15,411 nt of DNA from Candidatus Omnitrophota bacterium (GCA_023248175.1 JAHFFC010000009.1:1-15411), one strand, 5' to 3'. Positions 1 to 5,162 are shown, counted from the stretch's first letter. Numbers and translations are program-made. The notes: generated by a model not told the origin, from the letters alone.

Positions 1-1
1 A

Positions 2-58
2 CCTATTCCTGAGTCTCACTCATTTGCCGAATACGTAGCTATTCCTGGCATGAATTGA
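2..58 (+). CDS. C-terminal tail of an unidentified protein (5' end outside window)
   Basis: One frame is open from the window edge to a TGA at 56-58 and encodes about 18 residues that include HSFAEYVAIPGMN. I do not recognise the family. The main support is positional: the stop lies 24 bases before hairpin copy 1, and the two complete transcription units to the right also end 21-28 bases before a copy of the same hairpin. It could be a chance open frame, because so little of it is visible. Confidence 0.4.
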   Translation, partial: PIPESHSFAEYVAIPGMN

Positions 59-82
59 GTTTTAAAATGGGATAGATTTTAT

Positions 83-112
83 GAGGCGGCCGTCAAAAGC
101 CGCCTCGGTTTG
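83..112 (+). repeat. Dispersed hairpin repeat, copy 1 (terminator-like)
   Basis: A perfect 8-bp stem, GAGGCGGC (83-90) with GCCGCCTC (99-106), encloses the loop CGTCAAAA and is followed by GGTTTG. The same sequence recurs at 573 and, with a decayed left arm, at 1279. Its position just after a stop codon suggests a transcription terminator or a mobile REP-like palindrome. This copy lacks the T-run and TTTTGAC tail found in the other two. Confidence 0.85.
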
Positions 113-132
113 ATACGGCTTGCATGTTAGGT

Positions 133-161
133 TTGATTGTTCTTAAGGGAAGTGATATACT
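133..161 (+). promoter_or_regulatory. Sigma70-type promoter of the aspartic protease gene
   Basis: TTGATT (133-138) and TATACT (156-161) are separated by 17 bases, close to the sigma70 consensus. The predicted transcription start is near 168, about 27 bases before the ATG at 195. A 30-base stretch (132-161) matches the promoter of the next unit (605-634) at 21 positions, so the two probably share ancestry. Confidence 0.7.
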
Positions 162-174
162 TCCTATTGGAAGT
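148..174. promoter_or_regulatory. Candidate operator: three alternating half-sites
   Basis: GGAAGT (148-153), ACTTCC (159-164) and GGAAGT (169-174) form two overlapping perfect inverted repeats with spacers of 5 and 4 bases. They straddle the -10 box and the predicted transcription start, where a bound repressor would block transcription. The binding protein is unknown. The dyads could instead form alternative hairpins at the mRNA 5' end. Confidence 0.45.
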
Positions 175-194
175 ATAGAGGAGGTTATCTGGTA

Positions 195-551
195 ATGGCT
201 CTTACATTTCTGAAGGTTAAGGTATATAATCCAATCCATCCTAAAAGAGTAAAAGAATATCAATTCCTTGTAGACTCAGGGGCGGTTTACTCTGTAATTC
301 CAGAGGAAGAGCTGAGGGATTTAGGAGTTAAACCGACTTCTCAGGAGGAGTTTATTTTGGCGAATGGAGAAACTCTCAGGAAATCCGTTGGAAATGTCTA
401 TTTTGAATATAAAGGGAAAATTCGAGCAGCTCCTGTTGTCTTTGGAGAAAAAAAGATATTCTTATTAGGAGCTACAACCATAGAGGCGCTAGGAATGGTT
501 CTAGATCCTATCAGAAGGGAACTAAAACCATTGCCAATGCTGATGATGTAG
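195..551 (+). CDS. Retropepsin-like aspartic protease, clan AA (118 aa)
   Basis: This is a small single-domain protein with the active-site motif of retroviral-type aspartic proteases: hydrophobic LV followed by D27-S28-G29-A30, where D-T/S-G-A is the catalytic loop. A second family signature, GATTIEALGMVLDP, lies near the C-terminus (about residues 92-105) and corresponds to the hydrophobic-hydrophobic-Gly motif closing the fold. Such proteins work as dimers, each subunit giving one Asp. No signal peptide is seen, so it is probably cytoplasmic. The substrate is unknown. The ATG follows GAGGAGG (178-184) by 10 bases. It stands alone between two hairpin repeats with its own promoter and a candidate operator, which fits a self-contained accessory module. 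Confidence 0.8.
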   Translation: MALTFLKVKVYNPIHPKRVKEYQFLVDSGAVYSVIPEEELRDLGVKPTSQEEFILANGETLRKSVGNVYFEYKGKIRAAPVVFGEKKIFLLGATTIEALGMVLDPIRRELKPLPMLMM

Positions 552-572
552 TAAGGTTGGATAAAATTCCCT

Positions 573-610
573 GAGGCGGCCGTCAAAAGCCGCCTCGGTT
601 TGTTTTTGAC
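573..610 (+). repeat. Dispersed hairpin repeat, copy 2, with T-run and -35 tail
   Basis: This has the same perfect stem as copy 1 (573-580 with 589-596), followed by GGTTTG and TTTTTGAC. It lies 21 bases after the protease stop codon, so it could end that transcript. The loop bases GTCAAAA (582-588) are fully complementary to TTTTGAC (604-610), which allows an H-type pseudoknot or an alternative pairing. The last bases of the repeat also form the -35 box of the next promoter. Confidence 0.85.
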
Positions 611-634
611 TATTCTCACCAAGAATGATATACT
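606..634 (+). promoter_or_regulatory. Sigma70-type promoter of the toxin-antitoxin operon
   Basis: TTGACT (606-611) and TATACT (629-634) are separated by 17 bases. The predicted start is near 641, giving a leader of about 18 bases that contains GAGGGAG (644-650) before the antitoxin ATG. The -35 box lies within the conserved tail of hairpin copy 2. Confidence 0.75.
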
Positions 635-658
635 CGTCAGTAGAGGGAGTGGGAGTCA

Positions 659-919
659 ATGACTGCAAAGATGAAAGCGATTGAGACTACTGGGATAGTG
701 GATAAACAACACCATTTGCACCTAGATAGTCCACTACCGATCATGGGTACGAAGCGAGTTCGAGTCATTGTTTTACTTCCAGAACAACCGATAGAAGAGT
801 GGAACGAAGGGGAGTGGCTTAAAGCATCGACAACTAATCCTTCCTTTGATTTCTTAAAGGAACTCGCCGAAGACATCTATACTTTAAAAGATGGAAAACC
901 ATTCCATGACAAAAGGTAA
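659..919 (+). CDS. Antitoxin of a MazF/PemK-type pair (86 aa)
   Basis: This small acidic protein is encoded directly upstream of and overlapping a MazF-like toxin, the classic order for a type II toxin-antitoxin operon. It resembles antitoxins common beside MazF in cyanobacteria. The N-terminal half (ETTGIVDKQHHLHLDSPLP, then a run of alternating valines) looks like beta-strand DNA- or toxin-binding structure. The C-terminal part (SFDFLKELAEDIYTLKDGKPF) is the conserved family tail and probably wraps the toxin. The family assignment comes from remembered resemblance plus context. ATG 659 is preceded by GAGGGAG and GGGAG; ATG 671 is an alternative start. Autoregulation of the promoter at 606 is expected for the class but no operator is obvious. 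Confidence 0.75.
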   Translation: MTAKMKAIETTGIVDKQHHLHLDSPLPIMGTKRVRVIVLLPEQPIEEWNEGEWLKASTTNPSFDFLKELAEDIYTLKDGKPFHDKR

Positions 920-1250
920 GGTCGTCCTTGTTCCTTTCCCATTTGACAATCTTTCCAGTACCAAAGTAAGACCTGCTGTATGCCTGACTGAGCCTATTGG
1001 AATGCACCGTCATGTAGTGATAGCGTTTATTACGAGTCAGGCACATGCTGATCTTCTAGAGACGGACCTTGTGATTGATGAGCAAGAGGCTGAATTTATA
1101 AAAACTGGTTTGCGTGTTTCTTCGACTCTTCGTTTGCACCGTCTTATAACGGTAACTACTTCGATTATTCAGCGAGAACTGGGGATACTTCCGACATCAA
1201 TGCAGAAAGCGGTAGAGAAGAGTCTACGGAAACTTTTCGATCTTCAGTAA
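906..1250 (+). CDS. MazF/PemK-family mRNA endonuclease toxin
   Basis: The N-terminus TKGKVVLVPFPFDNLS, followed by KVRPAVCL, is the hallmark opening of the MazF/PemK/Kid fold. R22 in the RPA motif and T43 in the FITSQ strand match the catalytic Arg and Thr/Ser positions of sequence-specific ssRNA ribonucleases. The length (114 aa) is typical. I prefer ATG 906 because family members start a few residues before this motif. ATG 891 would add five residues. Either start overlaps the antitoxin gene, so the two are translationally coupled. The toxin would cleave cellular mRNAs when the antitoxin is degraded. Its cleavage motif cannot be read from the sequence. Hairpin copy 3 begins 28 bases after the stop. 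Confidence 0.88.
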   Translation: MTKGKVVLVPFPFDNLSSTKVRPAVCLTEPIGMHRHVVIAFITSQAHADLLETDLVIDEQEAEFIKTGLRVSSTLRLHRLITVTTSIIQRELGILPTSMQKAVEKSLRKLFDLQ

Positions 1251-1278
1251 CAGAAGAGAATCCGTAGTCACCACAAAA

Positions 1279-1316
1279 GGGACGGCCGTCAAAAGCCGCC
1301 TCGGTTTGTTTTTGAC
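1279..1316 (+). repeat. Dispersed hairpin repeat, copy 3, degenerate left arm
   Basis: From GGCCGTCAAAA (1284-1294) through GCCGCCTCGGTTTG to TTTTTGAC (ending 1316) the sequence equals copy 2, but the left arm has changed to GGGACGGC (1279-1286). This leaves one A-C mismatch and one G-T pair in the stem. The GTCAAAA/TTTTGAC pairing is retained (1288-1294 with 1310-1316). A consensus TTGACA follows at 1312-1317, but no -10 box is seen at 16-18 bases, so the promoter half appears lost here. Confidence 0.8.
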
Positions 1317-1372
1317 AAAATTGGTAAAGTTGAACGCTCATCCTTTGCCTCCTCCTTTTGGTTCATGCTACT

Positions 1373-1409
1373 CCCAAAACCTAACTTAACCACCTGTCCG
1401 AATTTTGGG
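1373..1409. repeat. Interrupted inverted repeat CCCAAAA / TTTTGGG
   Basis: CCCAAAA (1373-1379) and TTTTGGG (1403-1409) are perfect inverted copies 23 bases apart, in non-coding sequence after the toxin unit. They may be ends of a decayed element, but no transposase frame is present. Nothing else coding is seen on either strand between 1317 and 1432. Confidence 0.35.
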
Positions 1410-1432
1410 GACCATTATAATAGCTTAGATTT

Positions 1433-1453
1433 CCCCGTGGTCTTGCCACGGGG
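1433..1453. repeat. Perfect hairpin CCCCGTGG / CCACGGGG
   Basis: An 8-bp perfect stem (1433-1440 with 1446-1453) has a 5-base loop, TCTTG. It is the first of several closely spaced palindromes, and there is no T-run after it, so it is more like a REP-type palindrome than a terminator. Confidence 0.7.
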
Positions 1454-1466
1454 TACCACACAAATT

Positions 1467-1506
1467 CCCTCTCCCCCTAATGGGGGAGAGGGTTAGGGTG
1501 AGGGGG
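1467..1506. repeat. Perfect 11-bp palindrome with GGTTAGGGTGAGGGGG tail
   Basis: CCCTCTCCCCC (1467-1477) and GGGGGAGAGGG (1482-1492) pair perfectly around the loop TAAT. The purine-rich tail runs to 1506. Very similar CCCTCTCCCCC-type palindromes are dispersed widely in bacterial genomes, so this is likely a copy of an intergenic repeat. Confidence 0.75.
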
Positions 1507-1520
1507 AAGATGAAAAGATA

Positions 1521-1571
1521 CCCCGCAGCTTCAGCCGAAGGCTGATCTGCCTCAGGCATGATGCTGCGGGG
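1521..1571. repeat. Three-way-junction palindrome (REP-like element)
   Basis: An outer 9-bp stem, CCCCGCAGC (1521-1529) with GCTGCGGGG (1563-1571), encloses two further hairpins. These are TCAGCC (1531-1536) with GGCTGA (1540-1545), loop GAA, and TGCC (1548-1551) with GGCA (1555-1558), loop TCA. The whole folds as a compact three-way junction. Such elements are often moved by REP-associated tyrosine transposases, but no such gene lies in the window. Confidence 0.7.
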
Positions 1572-1590
1572 AGACTTCATTAAAAGACGC

Positions 1591-1706
1591 ATCCAAAGAC
1601 AGAAATTCCCCATCAACTTGGACACCCCCCCTTTTTCAAAGGGGGAGTTTTAAGGTTATCAACGTCATCAGTCAACTTGGGGAACTTCTATCCAAAGATG
1701 AAATTC
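1591..1706. repeat. Duplicated blocks in swapped order
   Basis: Block A, ATCCAAAGA plus GAAATTC, occurs at 1591-1608 and again at 1690-1706, differing by one indel and one base between its two parts. Block B, TCAACTTGG, occurs at 1613-1621 and 1672-1680. The order is A-B, a 50-base insert, then B-A, all in direct orientation. This suggests duplication followed by rearrangement at a recombination-prone junction. Confidence 0.5.
1627..1650 (+). terminator. Terminator-like hairpin
   Basis: CCCCCTTT (1627-1634) pairs with AAAGGGGG (1638-1645) and is followed by AGTTTTAA. The short T-run makes it a weak intrinsic terminator at best. The same motif is common as a dispersed intergenic repeat. Confidence 0.4.
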
Positions 1707-1707
1707 T

Positions 1708-1736
1708 TTCACGCAAGGGGACAAGAGTGATACAAT
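1708..1736 (+). promoter_or_regulatory. Candidate promoter of the def remnant-fmt-carbamoyltransferase operon
   Basis: TTCACG (1708-1713) and TACAAT (1731-1736) are separated by 17 bases. The -10 box is good and the -35 box weak. The predicted start near 1743 lies just upstream of the def remnant. It is the only reasonable promoter seen between the palindrome cluster and fmt. Confidence 0.4.
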
Positions 1737-1758
1737 AAAGACAGAAGTGAGTGGGTGA

Positions 1759-1953
1759 GAAGATCATCGGAAGGGATTGACAGTGGATGGAGAGTCTAAA
1801 CTTTGGGAGTTGGAGGGGTTCGCGGCGGTGATTGTTCAGCATGAAACTGATCACATCAATGGATATCTTTTCATTGACCGATTAAAGTTGTTAGAAAAAC
1901 GAAGAGTAGAAAAATGGCTTCGGGAACGTGAAGAAGCGCTTGAGCGCCCATAA
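1759..1953 (+). pseudogene. def: Peptide deformylase, 5'-truncated remnant
   Basis: The frame ending at TAA 1951-1953 encodes a C-terminal peptide deformylase segment: LTVDGES, LEGFAAVIV, then QHETDHINGYLFIDRL and a basic/acidic helix. HETDH is the metal-binding HExxH motif III of the enzyme, which removes the formyl group from nascent chains. Recognisable homology begins near 1768. In-frame stops lie at 1699 and 1756, and no GxGxAAxQ or EGCLS motif is visible upstream in any frame, so roughly the first two thirds is missing. The stop overlaps the fmt ATG by one base, preserving the usual def-fmt coupling. A functional copy must exist elsewhere if formylation operates. The cut coincides with the right edge of the repeat-rich accessory region. 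Confidence 0.85.
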
Positions 1954-2885
1954 TGCGGATTGTTTTCTTTGGAACTCCCCAGTTTGCCGTTCCTACCCTT
2001 CAAAACCTTATCGAAAATCGTTATTCTATTCTCGCAGTTGTTACACAGCCTGATCGCCCCAAGGGGAGACATCTTAAAATAGTCCCGAGCCCGGTGAAGG
2101 AATTGGCTCAGAAGAATAGGATTAAAGTTTTACAGCCGCACATCGTCGGAGAAATGGGGTTCTTGGAAGAAATCGCAAGTCTGAATGCCGATTTATTCGT
2201 TGTGATTTCTTATGGAAAAATTTTGCCTAGTTCTTTACTTAAAATACCCCGCCTTTATTCTCTCAATGTTCATGCCTCTTTACTTCCGAAGTATCGGGGA
2301 GCATCTCCTATTCCGAACGCCCTTCTGAATCAGGAGACGCAAACAGGGGTCACCATTATGAGAATCACTGAACAACTTGATGCAGGGGATATTCTTCTCC
2401 AACGATCCATTTCCATTGATCCTCAAGACAATGGGGTAACTCTTTCTGAAAAACTTTCTCACGCCGGCGCGGAATTGATGATCCAGGCTCTTCGCGTTAC
2501 GGAATCCGGCAAAGCGGTTTTTCATCCCCAGGACGAAAATCAAGCTACCTATACCAAACGGCTCAAGAAGGAAGATGGAATAATTGACTGGAGCCGGTCC
2601 TCAAGAGAGATTGAAGCACTCATCCGGGCGTTGGTCCCCTGGCCCTCCGCGTATACTTTCTACCAGGGAAAGCGGCTCCAGCTCTGGAAAGTATTAGCCA
2701 AACAACGGGCTTGTTATGGCCGATATGGACAAGTGCTGAAAGTCAGTGAGACCGAAGGAATTGAAGTTTCAACAAGGGAGGGTGTTTTAGCATTACTGGA
2801 GCTTCAACCTGAGAGTCGCCGACGGATGCGGGCGATCGAATTCGCCAGTGGTTATCAATTGCGTGCAGGAGATGTGTTAGGGTAG
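1953..2885 (+). CDS. fmt: Methionyl-tRNA formyltransferase (310 aa)
   Basis: This enzyme transfers a formyl group from 10-formyltetrahydrofolate to Met-tRNAfMet for translation initiation. The N-terminus MRIVFFGTPQFAVPTLQ is typical. The catalytic triad is visible as N105 and H107 in the LNVHASLLPKYRGASPI signature and D143 in the QLDAGD segment, close to E. coli N108, H110 and D146. The C-terminal anticodon/acceptor-arm domain (about residues 205-310) starts at YTKRLKKEDGIIDWSRS. The usual Q-W after ASPI is P-N here, a minor difference. Full family length. ATG overlaps the stop of the def remnant by one base (TAATG), so initiation probably depends on coupling. The next gene begins one base after its stop. 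Confidence 0.97.
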   Translation: MRIVFFGTPQFAVPTLQNLIENRYSILAVVTQPDRPKGRHLKIVPSPVKELAQKNRIKVLQPHIVGEMGFLEEIASLNADLFVVISYGKILPSSLLKIPRLYSLNVHASLLPKYRGASPIPNALLNQETQTGVTIMRITEQLDAGDILLQRSISIDPQDNGVTLSEKLSHAGAELMIQALRVTESGKAVFHPQDENQATYTKRLKKEDGIIDWSRSSREIEALIRALVPWPSAYTFYQGKRLQLWKVLAKQRACYGRYGQVLKVSETEGIEVSTREGVLALLELQPESRRRMRAIEFASGYQLRAGDVLG

Positions 2886-2886
2886 A

Positions 2887-3111
2887 ATGAAACGACTGTT
2901 GAAAGTTTTACGAAAAATTGGCGATTTCCAATCCAGGGTTCTGCTGACCCTTGTTTATTTCATTTTGTTGATGCCCATTGGCGTGATAGTCCGTTTCTTT
3001 TCTGACGCGATGCAGACAAAGCCAGACGTCAAACAACTCTCTTCCTATTGGAAATTCAAACAGCCGACAGCCCAACCAGATAAGATGGAAAAAGCCAGGA
3101 GGCAGTCATAA
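2887..3111 (+). CDS. Small membrane protein of carbamoyltransferase cassettes (74 aa)
   Basis: This short basic protein has one strongly hydrophobic segment at about residues 18-38 (VLLTLVYFILLMPIGVIVRFF), a positively charged N-terminus, and a polar tail with an SYW motif and terminal ARRQ. I recall small proteins of this shape encoded directly next to NodU/CmcH-type carbamoyltransferases and DUF5989 proteins, sometimes annotated as SxtJ-like, but SxtJ itself is longer. Its role is unknown; anchoring the carbamoyltransferase or substrate at the inner membrane is an inference. It begins one base after fmt and ends 12 bases before the carbamoyltransferase. Confidence 0.7.
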   Translation: MKRLLKVLRKIGDFQSRVLLTLVYFILLMPIGVIVRFFSDAMQTKPDVKQLSSYWKFKQPTAQPDKMEKARRQS

Positions 3112-3123
3112 AGAGGTGGTGGG

Positions 3124-4887
3124 ATGAATATTCTTGGGATTTCTTGTTTTTATCATGATGCCGCCGCGGCTCTGATTCAAAATGGGCAACTGATCGCTGC
3201 TTCAGAGGAGGAGCGGTTTTCAAGGATCAAACATGACAGCGATTTTCCAGAAAAGGCGATTGAATTTTGTTTGAAGATGGGAAAGATCCGTCCGGAGGAG
3301 GTCGCTTTTGTTGTTTTTTATGAGAAACCTTTTCTGAAGTTTGAAAGAATGCTCACCATGATGTTGGAAACCTATCCTCGATCGCACAAGGTGTTTCGCG
3401 AATCAATGATTTCCTGGTTTGGGAAGAAATTTTGGGTAAAGGATCGGATTCAATCTTTTCTTGGGCTCAGCGATGAGAAGATTTTATTCTCCGAACACCA
3501 CTTGTCTCACGCCGCGAGCGCTTTTCTCTGTTCCCCTTTTGAAGAGGCGGCGATTTTGACAGTGGATGGCGTCGGGGAATGGGCGACTGCCACCTTCAGT
3601 CACGGGAGAGCCAGTTTTGATGGAAAAAGAGAGAATCGAATTGACATCAAAAAAGAAATTCATTTCCCGCATTCCTTGGGATTGCTTTATTCCGCGTTCA
3701 CCGCTTTTTTGGGGTTCGAAGTCAATGAAGGAGAATACAAGATCATGGGGATGGCCGCATATGGTTCTCCCCGGTATGCCGATGAAATCTATCAAATTAT
3801 TCGTGTGGTGAACGACGGAAGTTTCTGGCTCGATATGGACTATTTTGATTTTGCCTGCCAGACAGAAATACCGTTGACAAGAAAATTTATCCAAAAATTT
3901 GGCCAGCCTCGTCAGCCGGAAGACGACTTCTTCCTCGACGGCGGTCGGACAGAAAATGGGAAAAGAAATCAATATTATGCCGACATTGCAGCTAGTATTC
4001 AGAGAGTGACTGAGGAAGTGATGGTTCATCTGGCTAAGGTTCTTTATGCCGAGACTAGCACGGAAAATGTTTGCATTTCTGGAGGGGTGGGGTACAACGG
4101 CCTTGCCAATGCCCGTGTATTAGAGGAAACTCCGTTTAAAGCGCTCTACCTGCATCCCGCGGCCGGCGATTCTGGTGGAGCGATCGGAGCGGCGCTCTGG
4201 GCTTATCATATCCTGTTCCAGAAACCGAGAGTTTTTGTCATGGATCATTGCTATTGGGGAGAATCCTACAGCAATGAGGAGATTACTCAGAGGCTATCCT
4301 CCATGGGGGTTAGTTATCAGAAAATTGACGATGAACAGCAGCTGTTGCGTCAAGTGGCTGAAGCGCTGGCTCGTCAAGAGGTCATCGGATGGTTCCAAGG
4401 GAGAGCCGAATGGGGGCCGCGGGCGCTCGGCAACAGGAGTATCTTGGCGGATCCCCGCGACGTCCGAATGAAAGCCATCGTCAATGAAAAAATTAAATTC
4501 AGAGAACTATTCCGTCCCTTCGCGCCGTCGGTTCTGGACGAGAGGAAGGGGGAATTTTTTAATCTGCCGCAGGGAAAAGAGTCACTCGCGACCGATTTCA
4601 TGCTTCTCATTCCAACGGTGGTCGAGTCAAAGCGAAAAGAAATCCCCGCAGTAACCCACGAAGATGGGACGGCGCGCCTTCAGACCGTTAAAGAACAGAC
4701 CAATCCCAAATACCACCGGCTCATTCAGGAGTTTGAAAAGGTATCCGGAGTTCCTATGCTGTTGAATACGTCTTTTAATCTCAAGGGAGAGCCGATCGTC
4801 AATAGTCCTGAAGAGGCTTTGCGGACATTCAGCAGAGGGGCATTGGATCGGCTGATATTAGGAAACTGTGTCGTGACTCGAAAATGA
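3124..4887 (+). CDS. NodU/CmcH/TobZ-family carbamoyltransferase (587 aa)
   Basis: The enzyme makes carbamoyl-adenylate from carbamoyl phosphate and ATP, then carbamoylates a hydroxyl group. The Kae1-like N-terminal domain is shown by GISCFYHDAAAALI (5-18), EEERFSRIKHD (28-38), the metal-binding HHLSHAASA (H125, H126, H129), TVDGVGEW (146-153), KIMGMAAYG (206-214), SGGVGYN (319-325) and GDSGGAIGAALW (348-359). The YrdC-like C-terminal domain has GRAEWGPRALGNRSILADPR (426-445), LFRPFAPSV (462-470) and NTSFNLKGEPIVNSPEEA (548-565). All signature motifs appear intact and the length is normal. GAGGTGG (3113-3119) precedes ATG 3124. The acceptor is unknown: no glycosyltransferase, antibiotic or Nod-factor genes lie nearby. 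It is flanked by two small membrane proteins, suggesting a membrane-associated substrate. Confidence 0.93.
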   Translation: MNILGISCFYHDAAAALIQNGQLIAASEEERFSRIKHDSDFPEKAIEFCLKMGKIRPEEVAFVVFYEKPFLKFERMLTMMLETYPRSHKVFRESMISWFGKKFWVKDRIQSFLGLSDEKILFSEHHLSHAASAFLCSPFEEAAILTVDGVGEWATATFSHGRASFDGKRENRIDIKKEIHFPHSLGLLYSAFTAFLGFEVNEGEYKIMGMAAYGSPRYADEIYQIIRVVNDGSFWLDMDYFDFACQTEIPLTRKFIQKFGQPRQPEDDFFLDGGRTENGKRNQYYADIAASIQRVTEEVMVHLAKVLYAETSTENVCISGGVGYNGLANARVLEETPFKALYLHPAAGDSGGAIGAALWAYHILFQKPRVFVMDHCYWGESYSNEEITQRLSSMGVSYQKIDDEQQLLRQVAEALARQEVIGWFQGRAEWGPRALGNRSILADPRDVRMKAIVNEKIKFRELFRPFAPSVLDERKGEFFNLPQGKESLATDFMLLIPTVVESKRKEIPAVTHEDGTARLQTVKEQTNPKYHRLIQEFEKVSGVPMLLNTSFNLKGEPIVNSPEEALRTFSRGALDRLILGNCVVTRK

Positions 4888-4912
4888 GACGACGCTGAAT
4901 AGGGGAGGTTCC

Positions 4913-5083
4913 ATGAAACGACTCGGTTCGAAGTTTAAAATCGTGAAGGAGTTGTTAACATTCGCAAAAGAAAACAAAAAATGGTGGCTCTTGCCGGCGC
5001 TGCTGGTGATTCTGGTTTTTGGCATTTTGATACTCTTTGCTCAGCAATCTGCTATAGCCCCGTTTATCTATACGCTCTTTTAA
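4913..5083 (+). CDS. DUF5989-family small membrane protein (56 aa)
   Basis: ATG 4913 follows GGGGAGG (4902-4908). The peptide has a short basic amphipathic start, then NKKWWLLPALLVILVFGILILFAQQSAIAPFIYTLF, here read as NKKWWLLPAL (21-30), one transmembrane helix (about 25-43) and SAIAPFIYTLF at the C-terminus. The KKWWLLP entry and SAxAPFIYTLF ending are the DUF5989 signature. DUF5989 genes commonly sit beside carbamoyltransferases, as here. Function unknown; a role as partner or scaffold of the carbamoyltransferase is inferred from context. It is the last gene of the fmt operon. Confidence 0.85.
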   Translation: MKRLGSKFKIVKELLTFAKENKKWWLLPALLVILVFGILILFAQQSAIAPFIYTLF

Positions 5084-5111
5084 GGGGGATGCATCCGAAC
5101 TTTTCTTAGGG

Positions 5112-5140
5112 TTGCTTTTATGGGAACAGATGACTACAAT
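5112..5140 (+). promoter_or_regulatory. Sigma70-type promoter of the DoxX-pseudopilin operon
   Basis: TTGCTT (5112-5117) and TACAAT (5135-5140) are 17 bases apart. The predicted start near 5147 lies 16 bases before the ATG at 5163, which just leaves room for the Shine-Dalgarno sequence. Confidence 0.6.
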
Positions 5141-5162
5141 AATCAACAAAGGGGGGCATTAT

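Noticed and set aside
83..1316. Integron attC sites separating gene cassettes.
   Set aside because: The hairpins lack the RYYYAAC/GTTRRRY core sites, and the genes have their own promoters; no integrase is present.
1312..1340. Promoter after hairpin copy 3, starting from a consensus TTGACA.
   Set aside because: No acceptable -10 box lies 16-18 bases downstream and no gene follows, so only the -35 half remains.
1170..1366. Minus-strand starts at 1341 and 1366; the start at 1341 is preceded by a strong AAGGAGGAGG-like ribosome-binding sequence.
   Set aside because: The frame from 1366 ends after about 25 codons inside hairpin copy 3. The frame from 1341 gives about 58 unrecognisable residues that run antisense through the toxin gene. 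It may be a relic of a lost divergent gene, but is not supported as coding.
83..1570. CRISPR array, suggested by repeated palindromes at intervals.
   Set aside because: The three hairpin copies are 490-706 bases apart with genes between them, and the other palindromes differ in sequence; there are no regular spacers or cas genes.
1521..1571. tRNA gene, suggested by the multi-hairpin fold.
   Set aside because: There is no seven-base acceptor stem with a T-loop GTTC motif, and the arm lengths do not fit a tRNA.
3484..4029. A 181-codon open frame on the minus strand inside the carbamoyltransferase gene.
   Set aside because: It is fully antisense to a gene with intact family motifs, has no recognisable domains and no independent context; it is a shadow frame.
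5087..5096. Palindrome GGATGCATCC after the DUF5989 gene as a terminator.
   Set aside because: It has no loop and no T-run; too short to be more than a chance palindrome.
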